A stretch of 27,712 nt of DNA from Turicibacter sp. (GTDB lineage Bacteria > Bacillota > Bacilli > MOL361 > Turicibacteraceae): contig JAUMTV010000028.1 in NCBI GenBank assembly GCA_030531025.1, forward strand, positions 1-27,712, read 5' to 3'. The position numbers and the translations under genes are program-made. Below, piece by piece: positions 1-8,480 of the stretch (position 1 is its first letter; every line of letters begins with the position of its first letter). The notes under the pieces are model-generated. The model was not told where the DNA came from and did no database searches. It saw only the letters and a program-made list of their open reading frames with translations.

Positions 1-98
1 GATATCGATACTCCAACTAACTAAAAAAGGGTAGACTCCCCCCTTGGTGATGTGTTTCTCTAAAAAATATCTCATTTTCAAAGAACGACTTCAGTCAC

Positions 99-1453
99 TT
101 ACTCTAACTGAATTGCCTGAATCGTTTTTAAACAGTGATGAAAAATTTCTTTGTAGGGATAGTGACTACAGCGTTGAAATAGGATTCTTCGTGCTTGTTT
201 CACAGCAATTTTAATGAGTTTTGTCCGTAAGGTTTCAATCTGCATCTTAGAAAACTCATGAGGTAACGTTAATCGTCTGAATCCATTCATGAGATTATAG
301 GCTAACACTACGAGTTGAATTCGATTGACATTAGTCATCAAGTGGTTATGACTGACTTTATCCATTCTAAAGCCACTTTTACATTCCTTGATATAGTTTT
401 CCATCGTCCCACGTTTAGCGTATAGACTGACAACCATCTCTGGTCTTGTTTCCATGTTTGTCACTAAAAATAAATAGTCAGGAATGAGTTCACCTCCTTG
501 ACGTCTGACTTGAACGATGACACGTCTGGATTGATTCCAATTTTTTGCTTGATAGTCAAACTCCCCATAGAATTGTTGAGAATATTGAAGCGAACACTCT
601 TCCAAAAACTGATCCGTTACTTCTTTAGCTAAACGATAGAGAGTGACGCTTGCCTTTAAACGGATCACATAGTTTGTGTTTAACATTTCGCATTTCGCAT
701 AACTTATAAAGTTCCTTATGGGCAAATCTACTATCCCCACGAATAAGTCGATAGCTCGATGGAAACTCCTTTTGATAGCGTGATAATAAGGGACTGATAA
801 AAGAGACGATATTCCTTGAAGTATATAATGCCCATCAAAGGAGTAAACTTGCTTTGCAAGATGGGGACCCTATTCCCCGCACGAAGCTCAACTTTTAAAC
901 AGTCTCCAGTCATTCCATCAAAAACCATCAAAGGATGGAATCCTTGTGCTTGATAGTGGGCATTAAAGGCCTTCCCATATTGATGACCATAGGTCTGAAA
1001 ATGAGTGGAATTCACATCAAAAATAAAATGATTAGGAGTTTCGACTTGATAAAATTGCGATAATAGTTTTTGATTGATGAGTTCAAATTGCTTGCTTGTT
1101 TCCTTCGTCAGTCGATGTGCAAAGCGAGATAAAGTTGGTTGAGAAGCTAACGAGGGCTTATCAAACAAAGTTGTTAGTGAGGGTTCAACTTTTAATTCAT
1201 CGGCATCATCTGCACAGTGATAACCAGCAATGGTTTGATGAATTTGTTGAAGACAAAGATCATGATTCGTATGCATTCGAATCGCTTGATCGTTGTCTAA
1301 ATGGAAATATTGTTTTAAGAGTGCTGGGAACTTCATGTGATACATAAATTCTTGGATTAATAAAAGTCCTGCATCCGACGTTAAATCTCCACCTTTGAAA
1401 TTAAATTTAATCTTTTTATTGAAATGAAGTTGGTGTTGATGTTGATGTATCAT
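99..1453 (-). pseudogene. IS1380-family DDE transposase, frameshifted
   Basis: The start ATG at 1453 follows an AAGGAGAG site. The N-terminal part (1453 down to about 872) reads FIFDVNSTHFQTYG, then HPLMVFDGMTGDCLKVELRAGN, as in IS1380 transposases. The central part lies in another frame and contains RGDSRFAHKELYKLCEM (usual form RGDSGFA). The C-terminal part (from about 690 down to 99) carries the exact Y-x2-R-x3-E-x6-K signature in YAKRGTMENYIKECK. Two lesions explain the frames. A 40-bp insertion at 832-871 separates LRAGN from ALYTSRNIVSF. A 7-bp tandem duplication (TTCGCAT twice, 687-700) shifts the frame after KLCEM; removing one copy restores KLCEMLNTNYVIRLK. The acidic residue after the first catalytic D reads N (DVN). 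The restored protein would be about 435-440 residues. Confidence 0.85.
687..700. repeat. 7-bp tandem duplication that breaks the transposase
   Basis: TTCGCAT occurs twice back to back. On the coding (minus) strand this is ATGCGAA twice. Deleting one copy joins the RGDSRFA frame to the YREK frame without any other change, so this looks like a slipped-strand duplication. Confidence 0.8.
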
Positions 1454-1566
1454 AAAAAAGTAATCTCTCCTTAAATATGTTTTGGTTTGGCGATTAAAAC
1501 GATATCAAATGAGAGATTATTTTCATAGCAAAATGCTTCACTTAAAAGGTGAAATAAAAAATAGAG

Positions 1567-1610
1567 AAAAAGCGTTGATTCCACTAAGGACTCAACGCTT
1601 TTTACATTTT
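1567..1610. terminator. Bidirectional intrinsic terminator
   Basis: A perfect 12-bp stem (AAAAAGCGTTGA at 1567-1578 with TCAACGCTTTTT at 1592-1603) has a 13-nt loop, with A residues on one side and T residues on the other. The transposase gene reads away from it, so it probably belongs to an older gene arrangement or insulates the downstream surface-protein gene. Confidence 0.75.
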
Positions 1611-1687
1611 TATGGTGAATAGTTTGGGATAAATTGTATTTTTTTAGATAATTTTGTCAGAAATATCTTGTTAAATTACAAATAATG

Positions 1688-1706
1688 TATAATTCACGAT
1701 GTGAAT
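1688..1706 (+). promoter_or_regulatory. Candidate -10 box and adjoining dyad before the surface-protein gene
   Basis: TATAAT at 1688-1693 is preceded by TG but has no good -35 at normal spacing (TTGTTA lies only 14 nt upstream). It overlaps the dyad ATTCAC-GAT-GTGAAT (1692-1706), which sits where a repressor could block initiation. The dyad is clear; its role is inferred. Confidence 0.35.
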
Positions 1707-1765
1707 AATTTTAATTTCTAATATGAAACTTTATTAGGAATATAAGGAATAGGGGGACAATAAAG

Positions 1766-4297
1766 TTGTATAAGAAAGTATTAGTTTCAGGGTTATCAGC
1801 AGCTGTGATTGCCCAAAGCACACTACCAACGGTATCAGCGGCGGTTGAAACCAATCGAATGAAAGAAGCATTTTATGAGGGGCTCATCCAAGATTTAGAG
1901 CAACAAATTGCTGAGGCAGAAGTGAATCTTGAAGTTCAATCATCATTCGACACATCTATTGCAGAAGTGACATCAGAGAATTCAGTTGAAGCATCGTATC
2001 AGGTATCTGTTGAGGTTGAGCCAGTAGTTGAGGAAGAGATTGAAGCACTATCTACTCCAGTCTCAGGATCGTTTAGTGATTTATCAGTTAGTGACATGAA
2101 AGCACACCTTTATCAAGATGCGGATGAATTCTTAACAAAAGTTGAATCACAACGAGAAGAAGTAGAAGCGAAGTTATTAGAAGAAGGATTAAGTTTAGAT
2201 ACGTTAGAAATTGAGGTAAAGGCAGCACAAGATGGAGCAAAAATTTTACGTCAGGCAGCGGATACAAATTATAAATTTGATTTGATAGCAAAACCAGCTC
2301 TAATTGCTGCTCACGGTGCCTTTGATTTAGTTATTAATCGCTGGGATAATTATGTAGATAGTGGATGGATGAATGATTATACAACAAAACTTGAAACAAC
2401 ATTAGTTGAGTTTAACCAAACTATTGAAGCATTTGAAGCAAAAGTAGCTGAAGACTATGAATCATTTTCAAGAATAATAGATATTGATTCACAAAAGGCT
2501 AAAGCAGACGCAGCGATTGCTGAAGCTAAAACTTTTATTCAAGATAATCAGTATAAAATAGGGAATGAAGCTAAGAATGCATTAATTAGTTTCAACTTAC
2601 CACTGGTTGGGGCTAAGGCAAAATTTGAATCGGCCCAATCAGAATGGAATGAGTATATTGAAAGTGGTGGGATAGATTCGAACCATCAAGATTTAAATAA
2701 AGCTTTAGATGAATTCCAACAAAAAGTGACTTCTTTTAGTGAAAAATTAGAAACTGATTACGAACGTTATCAAGGAGCCCCTGGCATCGATGAAGCCTAT
2801 AAAGTAGCTAAAGCAGCGGTAGATAGTTCACAGTCATACATTGACTCAAATCGCTCATTAACGGGAAAAGATGCAGAAATTTCTTTGAATATATCCTTAC
2901 CTGCTCAAAAATTAGCGTTAGAAACAGCGGCTAATATTTGGAATACTTTAGTCTCTCAAATTGAAAAAGATACTTTAGAGTTAATTGTTAATGATTTAGT
3001 AAGCTGGATCAGTCAAAATGCATCAAAAGTTGACTATACAACAGTTATAAATATGGTTTTAGAGGGTGTTCTTGAAGGAGAGTCAGCTGAGGTAATCATT
3101 AATGATGTCATCTCAACGATTAGTGATGATGTGGATATAATCTCTTTAACAACCATTACATTACGAGCTGTAATTTGGTATCAGTATAATCCAGAAAAGG
3201 ATGAGTTAATTCAATCAGTTATTGATAAAGTCACAACTTCAGATGCGTATATAAAGCTAGTAGAAGCCAGAGAACAATTAGAGAAATTAAAAGAATATAT
3301 TGAATCAGGGCAGCTAGATACTGATTTAGAAGCAGTTATTAAAGAAGAGCTAGCAAAATTAGAAACAAAAATGGAAGCTCTTATTCAAGATTTAATTACT
3401 CAAGGAGCAGGGGCTGTCCAAACTCAAGTCGATCAATTAATTAAAGATGTTGAAAATTTTGTTAATAAAATTTTAAATTCAGATGAGTTAAAACAAATTC
3501 AACAAACACTTAAAGATTTAAAAGCTTTAATTGAAGTTATTCAAGAAATTGAAGATTATCTTCAATCTGATCAATTACAACAAGAAGTTGAGTTAATAAA
3601 AGATCAAATTCAAGAATTAATTCAAAATATTTTAACGAAAACAGAAGAACAAATTCGTAATGAAATGGTTGAATTTATTAAACAATTAGATAAATACATT
3701 GAAAAAGTCGTGACTCAAGTTGAAGCAGATTTAGCGACTAAATTAGAAGTATTAGAACAATGGATTGAAAAAGCAGAGGCTTGCATGAATTCCGAATCAG
3801 GTCAGGCTTTAATTGAAACAGTAAAAATGGGAATTAGCGAACTGGAAGCGCAATTACAATTAATTTCAGACTTGATTGAAAGCAAACAATACTATGAAGC
3901 AATTAAGGCAAAAAAAGATTTTGTCCAAAAGATTGAATCATTTATTAATGATATAAAAACAATTGTTGGAGATAAAGACCTCTGTAAACCGGTATTACCA
4001 CCGGTTGAAGAAGATAATAATCAACCAACACCACCGGTTGAAGAAGATAATAATCAACCAACACCACCAGCTGAAGATGATAATGATTTAACATTAGATG
4101 ATGAGAAAGATCAAAATTCAAATTTTGAAGATAAGGAACCTCAAAATACAACTCAACCATCAGTTAACTCAAATAATAAACCAGTGACAGGTATACAAAA
4201 CTTAGGGTATGCCATGTCAGGGCTTGGATTGCTAGTGGTAGGAACATTCGCTCACTATTTTACAAGGGATAAAAAATTAGAACGTAAATCTAGATAA
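1766..4297 (+). CDS. Secreted coiled-coil surface protein with LPXTG-like sorting signal
   Basis: 843 residues from a TTG start, with AGGGGGA about 9 nt upstream. A signal peptide covers residues 1-26, probably cleaved after VSA or SAA. Residues 150-400 hold three diverged repeats of about 100 residues, each with a conserved Trp (RWDNYVDSG at W193, EWNEYIESG at W294, IWNTLVSQ at W392); the first two share a helix ending ED/ETDYE. Residues 480-735 are Gln/Glu/Lys/Leu-rich and predicted coiled coil. Residues 745-772 carry PPVEEDNNQPT repeats, a typical wall-spanning linker. The C-terminus has KPVTG (805-809), a hydrophobic stretch and the basic tail KKLERKSR, so sortase anchoring is likely although the motif lacks the usual Leu. 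Two Cys residues (673, 740) flank the end of the coiled coil. No binding domain was recognised. It may be an adhesin or a spacer protein. The gene is monocistronic, with a terminator at 4329. Confidence 0.85.
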   Translation: MYKKVLVSGLSAAVIAQSTLPTVSAAVETNRMKEAFYEGLIQDLEQQIAEAEVNLEVQSSFDTSIAEVTSENSVEASYQVSVEVEPVVEEEIEALSTPVSGSFSDLSVSDMKAHLYQDADEFLTKVESQREEVEAKLLEEGLSLDTLEIEVKAAQDGAKILRQAADTNYKFDLIAKPALIAAHGAFDLVINRWDNYVDSGWMNDYTTKLETTLVEFNQTIEAFEAKVAEDYESFSRIIDIDSQKAKADAAIAEAKTFIQDNQYKIGNEAKNALISFNLPLVGAKAKFESAQSEWNEYIESGGIDSNHQDLNKALDEFQQKVTSFSEKLETDYERYQGAPGIDEAYKVAKAAVDSSQSYIDSNRSLTGKDAEISLNISLPAQKLALETAANIWNTLVSQIEKDTLELIVNDLVSWISQNASKVDYTTVINMVLEGVLEGESAEVIINDVISTISDDVDIISLTTITLRAVIWYQYNPEKDELIQSVIDKVTTSDAYIKLVEAREQLEKLKEYIESGQLDTDLEAVIKEELAKLETKMEALIQDLITQGAGAVQTQVDQLIKDVENFVNKILNSDELKQIQQTLKDLKALIEVIQEIEDYLQSDQLQQEVELIKDQIQELIQNILTKTEEQIRNEMVEFIKQLDKYIEKVVTQVEADLATKLEVLEQWIEKAEACMNSESGQALIETVKMGISELEAQLQLISDLIESKQYYEAIKAKKDFVQKIESFINDIKTIVGDKDLCKPVLPPVEEDNNQPTPPVEEDNNQPTPPAEDDNDLTLDDEKDQNSNFEDKEPQNTTQPSVNSNNKPVTGIQNLGYAMSGLGLLVVGTFAHYFTRDKKLERKSR
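3998..4081 (+). repeat. 33-bp in-frame tandem repeat (PPVEEDNNQPT)
   Basis: Two identical 33-bp units (3998-4030 and 4031-4063) are followed by a degenerate third (PPAEDDND). They encode a Pro/Asp/Glu linker just before the sorting signal, so copy number probably varies between strains. Confidence 0.9.
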
Positions 4298-4328
4298 TAA
4301 ACTATATCACACACACAAACACATATAT

Positions 4329-4361
4329 AAAAAGAGCTTCTATCAAAGAAGCTCTTTTTAT
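4329..4361 (+). terminator. Terminator of the surface-protein gene
   Basis: A 12-bp stem (4329-4340 with 4348-4359), a 7-nt loop and a T-run, 31 nt after the stop codon. The A-run on the other side would also let it work on the minus strand. Confidence 0.85.
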
Positions 4362-4535
4362 AATGGATGAAGGTATTTGGTGTTAAGAGGTATCATAAAT
4401 TAATGTATTTTGAATAGATAGATTATACGAATATCTTTAACGTTAAATTTGATGAATAAAGTAGACGACCATAATTTAATTGGAGAGTGGTGAGTTTTTA
4501 GTGAGGGAGATGGATGATAAAATAATATCATATAT

Positions 4536-4570
4536 AAAAAAACTGAAACAAATGAGTGTTTCAGTTTCTT
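4536..4570 (-). terminator. Terminator of galU
   Basis: An 11-bp stem (AAACTGAAACA at 4540-4550 with TGTTTCAGTTT at 4557-4567). The A-run at 4535-4540 gives a T-run on the minus strand, about 60 nt past the galU stop. The 4362-4535 stretch between the two terminators shows no gene. Confidence 0.7.
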
Positions 4571-4626
4571 TATATTTTATAGGAATTATCTCAGAGTTTT
4601 TTTAAAATGAGTTTCTGTTCATGAGG

Positions 4627-5508
4627 TTAGGCCATTAATTCTTTTAAGTAAGCTTGTACTTGATCTTTTAGATCAGCACGGTTTAGTGAGAAGTCGATGG
4701 TTGCTTTGATGAAGCCGAATTTATCTCCAACATCATAACGTTGTCCTTCAAAGTCATATGCGTAAACGGCTTGACGATCCATTAATCGGTCGATAGCATC
4801 TGTTAATTGGATTTCTCCACCAGCACCAGCCTCTTGAGTTTCTAACATTTCAAAGATTTCTGGTGTTAAGACGTAGCGTCCCATGACGGCTAAGTTAGAT
4901 GGTGCTTCTTCTTGTTTTGGTTTTTCAACCATTCCAGATAATTTTACCATGCGTCCATCTGGTTGATGTGATTTTGATGGTTTCATGATTCCATACTTAG
5001 AAACGTCTTCATCTGCTACTGTTTGAACCCCCATAATTGAGCATCCATTTTTCTCGTAAGCTTGAATTAATTGTTTTGTTGCTGGGTTTTCATCGTTAAC
5101 CACGATATCATCACCTAGTAAAACGGCGAATGGTTCATTTCCAATGAAGGTTTTTGCACATAAAATGGCATGTCCTAAACCGTTGGCTTCTTTTTGACGA
5201 ATATAGTGAATTTGGGCCATGTTTGAAATGTTTTGAACCATCTCTAACATGTCTTTTTTCCCTTTTTTCTCAAGTGTATCTTCAAGCTCGTATGATTTAT
5301 CGAAGTGATCTTCGATTGAACGTTTGGTTGAACTTGTGACAATTAAGATTTCTTCAATTCCAGAAGCAATCGCTTCTTCAATAATGTATTGAATGGTTGG
5401 TTTATCAACGATCGGTAACATTTCCTTTGGTTGTGATTTTGTTGCTGGTAAGAATCGTGTTCCAAATCCTGCGGCTGGAATCACGGCTTTACGTACTGGT
5501 TTTCTCAT
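4627..5508 (-). CDS. galU: UTP-glucose-1-phosphate uridylyltransferase
   Basis: Makes UDP-glucose from UTP and glucose-1-phosphate in the cytoplasm, feeding glycolipid, teichoic acid and exopolysaccharide synthesis. The 293-residue length is normal for bacterial GalU/GtaB. The nucleotide-binding signature [20 protein letters not shown] begins at residue 11, and [14 protein letters not shown] follows. LLGDDIVV and LTDAIDRL are also typical. The ATG at 5508 was chosen because AGGAG lies 8 nt upstream; an ATG two codons earlier (5514) is too close to that site. The frame stays open to 5712, but those extra residues are AT-rich junk without homology features. It is a single gene on the minus strand, convergent with the surface-protein gene. 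Confidence 0.95.
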   Translation of the reverse strand: MRKPVRKAVIPAAGFGTRFLPATKSQPKEMLPIVDKPTIQYIIEEAIASGIEEILIVTSSTKRSIEDHFDKSYELEDTLEKKGKKDMLEMVQNISNMAQIHYIRQKEANGLGHAILCAKTFIGNEPFAVLLGDDIVVNDENPATKQLIQAYEKNGCSIMGVQTVADEDVSKYGIMKPSKSHQPDGRMVKLSGMVEKPKQEEAPSNLAVMGRYVLTPEIFEMLETQEAGAGGEIQLTDAIDRLMDRQAVYAYDFEGQRYDVGDKFGFIKATIDFSLNRADLKDQVQAYLKELMA

Positions 5509-5545
5509 CTTCATAACTCCTATCCCAATTATAAATATATGTTTT

Positions 5546-5574
5546 ATTATATCATATAAAGAAATAATAGGAAA
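5546..5574 (-). promoter_or_regulatory. Possible galU promoter
   Basis: TATAAT on the minus strand (ATTATA at 5546-5551) lies about 38 nt before the galU start. The -35 region is poor (TTTCCT or TTCCTA), so this is a weak call. Confidence 0.35.
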
Positions 5575-6216
5575 TACAGCATTGTTATAAGGTGTCGAAT
5601 GAATTCGAATTTGATAGTATTTTATTAGGTGATTATTGGATTTTGGATTGTAAGATTGTAAGTTATTTAACAGAAAGTTTTCCAGATGGAATGTATTTAA
5701 ATTAGGGTTCATTCTAATGTCTGTTTTATGTGAAAAAAATGTTATTTTTTTTCAATTTTAGTTATTGGCGAATCATTTTACACATTCAACGAACATATAA
5801 AACGTTTTCTGAATGAAAAAACAGTTTATTTGTAGAAAAATGATGTTATAATAAAGTTGACTATAAAGTGGTTGTTGATACCATAAAATGATTAAATAGG
5901 GTATGAAATTGATTTTTTAGATACTGAAAATATGTTTGTAATGGTTGGATCGAATAGGAGAAAATTTATATCTGTATAATGGGAAAGATTTATACTATTG
6001 GAATTATAATTGGGACTGATTTAAAATTTAATTATATAGAATAATCACATTCATGGAATGTTTTATTGATTTTCAACATAAAGATATTTAGGAGATAAAA
6101 TGTTGAGCTGAATGAGATCATTGATGTTTTGATTCTGTATAATTAAGTTGGGTAGAGATATTTAAGGTGTGTAAATTCTATATAAAGAGTTTGCGAATTT
6201 TTAATAATGCTCAGGT
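5575..6216. other. Gene-poor AT-rich stretch
   Basis: No frame with a ribosome-binding site and plausible protein was seen on either strand. Several TATAAT-like hexamers occur, as expected at this base composition. The plus-strand terminator that follows at 6217 has no upstream plus-strand gene, so a short noncoding transcript or a lost gene is possible. Confidence 0.5.
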
Positions 6217-6255
6217 AAAGTCACGTTTATTTTCCGATAAACGTGGCTTTTTTTG
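6217..6255 (+). terminator. Plus-strand intrinsic terminator without an upstream gene
   Basis: The stem pairs AAAGTCACGTTTA (6217-6229) with TAAACGTGGCTTT (6238-6250), including one G-T pair, and is followed by a T-run. It comes 25 nt before the start of a dead small gene, so it may be a leader terminator or the end of an unseen RNA. Confidence 0.75.
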
Positions 6256-6279
6256 TTCAAAAAGAAAGGGGATTTAAAG

Positions 6280-6438
6280 ATGATGCAGCGAGCGCCAAAC
6301 AAGCTATAAAAAGTAAGGTGATTCATCGTAGGGATTATTCTTTTAATTGTATGAATAATATGGCCTAAAGAAGCAGTTAGTTTCAATTTAAAAGGTAAAA
6401 TCGTTGCTAAAAAAATGAAACTGTTTTTGGGGAAATGA
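6280..6438 (+). pseudogene. Decayed small membrane-protein gene
   Basis: GAAAGGGG about 9 nt upstream precedes ATG ATG at 6280. One unbroken frame then reads MMQRAPNKL, TAA, KVR, TGA, FIVGIILLIV, TGA, IIWPKEAVSFNLKGKIVAKK, MKLFLGK, TGA. There is no frameshift; only stop codons interrupt it. With the stops read through, it would be a basic N-terminus, one membrane helix ending IIWPKE, and a short polar tail. Three interruptions are TGA, as would arise from Trp TGG by a single G-to-A change. The structured repeat begins 15 bp downstream and may have truncated the gene. The family was not recognised. Confidence 0.6.
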
Positions 6439-6452
6439 ATGGGAAATCACAC

Positions 6453-6551
6453 TATATAAGTCCAGATAAATTTTCTTCATAGAAAATTTTTAAGCCCTAG
6501 TAGCGGAGGAGTAGATTTCTTTTAGAAATCTCTAGGTGACCCTTGGACGAT
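6453..6551 (+). repeat. Structured intergenic repeat, copy 1
   Basis: Shares three blocks with 27575-27675: 26 identical bases at 6453-6478, GGAGGAGTAGATTTCTTT at 6505-6522, and CTAGGTGACCC at 6532-6542 followed by TGGAC. Between them AGATTTC pairs with GAAATCT, closed by CCTAG/CTAGG, so a stem-loop module is likely. It encodes no protein. It lacks the extra GTAGGTGACCC segment found in copy 2. Confidence 0.75.
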
Positions 6552-6752
6552 AGGGTGTCTTTATAAATAAAGGATATCAGTATTTTTGGTTTGACATCTT
6601 AGATGTAGAATACTTATCTGTTTATATATAGATGTCACATTTCTTATAAATCTTATCTAACTAAAGAATTTCTAAAATTAGAATTAATTGATGTGTTTAA
6701 CATTATCTTTAACATAAAGACACCCTGACAGTAATTTTGTTAGGGTGTTTTT
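6552..6752 (+). promoter_or_regulatory. Candidate antiterminator/terminator leader
   Basis: AGGGTGTCTTTAT (6552-6564) is perfectly complementary to 6714-6726. The same downstream bases form the left arm of a terminator: 6720-6729 pairs with 6739-6748 over 10 bp including one G-T, followed by a T-run to 6752. The two structures cannot form together. This resembles an attenuator or riboswitch expression platform placed after repeat copy 1. No known ligand class was recognised. Confidence 0.5.
6720..6752 (+). terminator. Intrinsic terminator after the repeat
   Basis: A 10-bp stem (6720-6729 with 6739-6748), a 9-nt loop and a T-run at 6748-6752. It lies 217 nt before rsmF. Confidence 0.75.
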
Positions 6753-6850
6753 ATGTTAAGGTATTTATTTTTCACTAGTCAATACTATTAAAGATTGAGT
6801 TAAACGACTAAAAGAAGTGAGATGAAAGGATTTTATTAGAAGTAATAAGT

Positions 6851-6859
6851 TGTGGATAA
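6851..6859 (-). other. Consensus DnaA box
   Basis: TGTGGATAA is the exact reverse complement of the DnaA box TTATCCACA. It lies between the terminator at 6752 and the rsmF promoter. See the finding on box density. Confidence 0.45.
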
Positions 6860-6902
6860 GTAAAATAAAGATATTTTTTTGATAAAAATTTTTAACTATT
6901 TA

Positions 6903-6931
6903 TTTAAAGCCTGACGCTTTTATACTATAAT
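6903..6931 (+). promoter_or_regulatory. Probable rsmF promoter
   Basis: TATAAT at 6926-6931 has TTTAAA 17 nt upstream (6903-6908) as a weak -35. A short dyad (AAAGC-CTGAC-GCTTT, 6906-6920) fills the spacer. The predicted leader is about 30 nt. Confidence 0.5.
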
Positions 6932-6968
6932 CCATAAATAGAGCTAAGGACGAAAGGATGAGTCGAAA

Positions 6969-8339
6969 ATGTCGTTACCAAAAGACTTTTTAGATAAAAT
7001 GAAGACGTTACTTAATGAGGAGTATGAAGAGTTTATTAATAGTTATGAACAAGAGAAATCTCTTGGGTTACGTCTTAACACATTAAAAATTACTATTACA
7101 CAATTTGAAGCTTTAAATCCATTTACATTAAGACCCATTCCATGGGTAAAGGAAGGATACTTTTATCAACAAGCTGACCGACCAGGGAAGCATCCTTACC
7201 ATGAAGCGGGACTTTATTATATTCAAGAGCCAAGTGCGATGTCAGTTGGGACATTCGTTGAGGCTGTACCGGGGGAGAAAGTATTAGATTTATGTGCTGC
7301 TCCTGGTGGAAAAAGTACACATGTTGCTTCACAGTTGCAACAAGATGGTTTGTTAATCACGAATGAAATTTATCCACAGCGTGCTAAAATTCTCTCACAA
7401 AACATTGAGCGCATGGGGATAAAAAATGCAATTGTATTAAATGAAAGCCCACAGAAATTAGCAAAGCATTTCCCTGTCTATTTTGATCGTATCGTTGTTG
7501 ATGCACCATGCTCAGGAGAAGGAATGTTTAGAAAAGATGAGGTCGCACAAGAAGAGTGGAGCTTAGAAAATGTCGAAATTTGCGCAAATCGTCAACAAGA
7601 TATTTTAGAGGAAGCGGCAAAGATGTTAAAACCAGGGGGACGTATTGTCTATTCGACTTGTACATTTGCACCTGAAGAAAATGAACAAGCAATTGCCCAA
7701 TTTATTAAATATCATCCAGAGTTTGAGATTGAGTCGATGAATGCCTATGAAGGGTTTAAACCTGGACGATTAGAATGGGCGAACGAAGACGTTGAAGGAA
7801 TTGAAAAGACATATCGTTTATGGCCCCATCATATTCATGGGGAAGGTCACTATGTAGCCGTTTTAAGAAAAGTTGAAGAAGATGATTTTGAGGAACCAAA
7901 ACGCCAATATGTTAAGCCATTAAAGGATAAGAAAAAACTTCAAGAATTTTTAACATTCGCAAAAGAGACATTAGTGGATGTTCCAAAAGGAGATTATGTG
8001 TTATTTGGAGATCAACTTTATGTCGTGCCTGAAGAGATGTTAACGTTTGAAGGGGTAAAAGTAGTTCGTGCAGGATGGCATTTAGGGACGATTAAGAAAA
8101 ATCGTTTTGAACCATCACATGCATTAGCCTTATCATTAACTCCTCAAGAGGTGAAACATTCAGTTTCATTTGCGTCTAATAGTGAAGAGATTCATGCATA
8201 TCTACGTGGAGAAACAATTCCTTTTGAAGGTGAAAAGGGGTGGTATTTAGTTTGTGTCGATGGATATTCACTTGGATGGGCTAAGCTTGCTAATAACATG
8301 TTAAAAAATCATTATCCAAAAGGATTACGCTGGAATTAA
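6969..8339 (+). CDS. rsmF: rRNA (cytosine-C5-)methyltransferase, NOL1/NOP2/Sun family (RsmF-like)
   Basis: S-adenosylmethionine-dependent enzyme that methylates a cytosine in rRNA; the RsmF name implies 16S rRNA C1407, but the exact site is inferred. The 456 residues show the SAM-binding motif LDLCAAPGGKS (106-116), then VDAPCSGEGM (177-186, Cys181) and YSTCTFAPEENE (228-239, Cys231), the two conserved cysteines of the catalytic cycle. The region after residue 310 matches the RNA-binding C-terminal extension of the RsmF/YebU group (APGWHLGT-like RAGWHLGTIKKNRFEPSHAL). The start follows AAAGGATGAG. The gene stands alone. A weak nested hairpin follows the stop (8339-8400) but lacks a good T-run. 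Confidence 0.9.
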   Translation: MSLPKDFLDKMKTLLNEEYEEFINSYEQEKSLGLRLNTLKITITQFEALNPFTLRPIPWVKEGYFYQQADRPGKHPYHEAGLYYIQEPSAMSVGTFVEAVPGEKVLDLCAAPGGKSTHVASQLQQDGLLITNEIYPQRAKILSQNIERMGIKNAIVLNESPQKLAKHFPVYFDRIVVDAPCSGEGMFRKDEVAQEEWSLENVEICANRQQDILEEAAKMLKPGGRIVYSTCTFAPEENEQAIAQFIKYHPEFEIESMNAYEGFKPGRLEWANEDVEGIEKTYRLWPHHIHGEGHYVAVLRKVEEDDFEEPKRQYVKPLKDKKKLQEFLTFAKETLVDVPKGDYVLFGDQLYVVPEEMLTFEGVKVVRAGWHLGTIKKNRFEPSHALALSLTPQEVKHSVSFASNSEEIHAYLRGETIPFEGEKGWYLVCVDGYSLGWAKLANNMLKNHYPKGLRWN

Positions 8340-8480
8340 TCAGATTTAAAAGCCACCTCAATGATAGAGTTGGCTGTTTATTTGAAAAATCTGATATCTA
8401 TTTACAAAAAAATGAAATAAATATGGAAATTTATTGTAGTTTAAAAGATAGCATAATATAATAAAGTTGTAAAAATGAAT

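Larger units (their letters stand above)
1..1506 (-). mobile_element. Degraded IS1380-family insertion sequence
   Basis: A single transposase gene on the minus strand, with IS4/IS1380-type catalytic motifs, fills almost the whole segment. The element is probably inactive because the transposase frame is broken twice. Its ends are not firmly placed. The heptamer GATATCG lies at 1-7 and its inverted copy at 1500-1506, which would bracket the gene at a size near that of the family. Such a short match may be chance, and the true left end may lie before the window starts. No target-site duplication could be identified. Confidence 0.65.

Noticed and set aside
1096..1347. Plus-strand frame inside the transposase
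   Set aside because: Antisense shadow of the transposase, no ribosome site, no recognisable protein.
3998..4081. 33-bp repeats as a CRISPR array
   Set aside because: The units are adjacent without spacers and encode an in-frame linker.
3945..4160. Minus-strand frame opposite the PPVEEDNNQPT repeats
   Set aside because: It is antisense to a repeat with biased codons, without a ribosome site; the plus-strand protein explains it.
5509..5712. N-terminal extension of GalU from an upstream ATG
   Set aside because: It would place about 68 non-homologous residues before the conserved start, and a good AGGAG lies before the ATG at 5508.
6201..6386. Minus-strand 61-residue frame
   Set aside because: It crosses the terminator at 6217-6255, has no ribosome site and opposes the decayed plus-strand gene.
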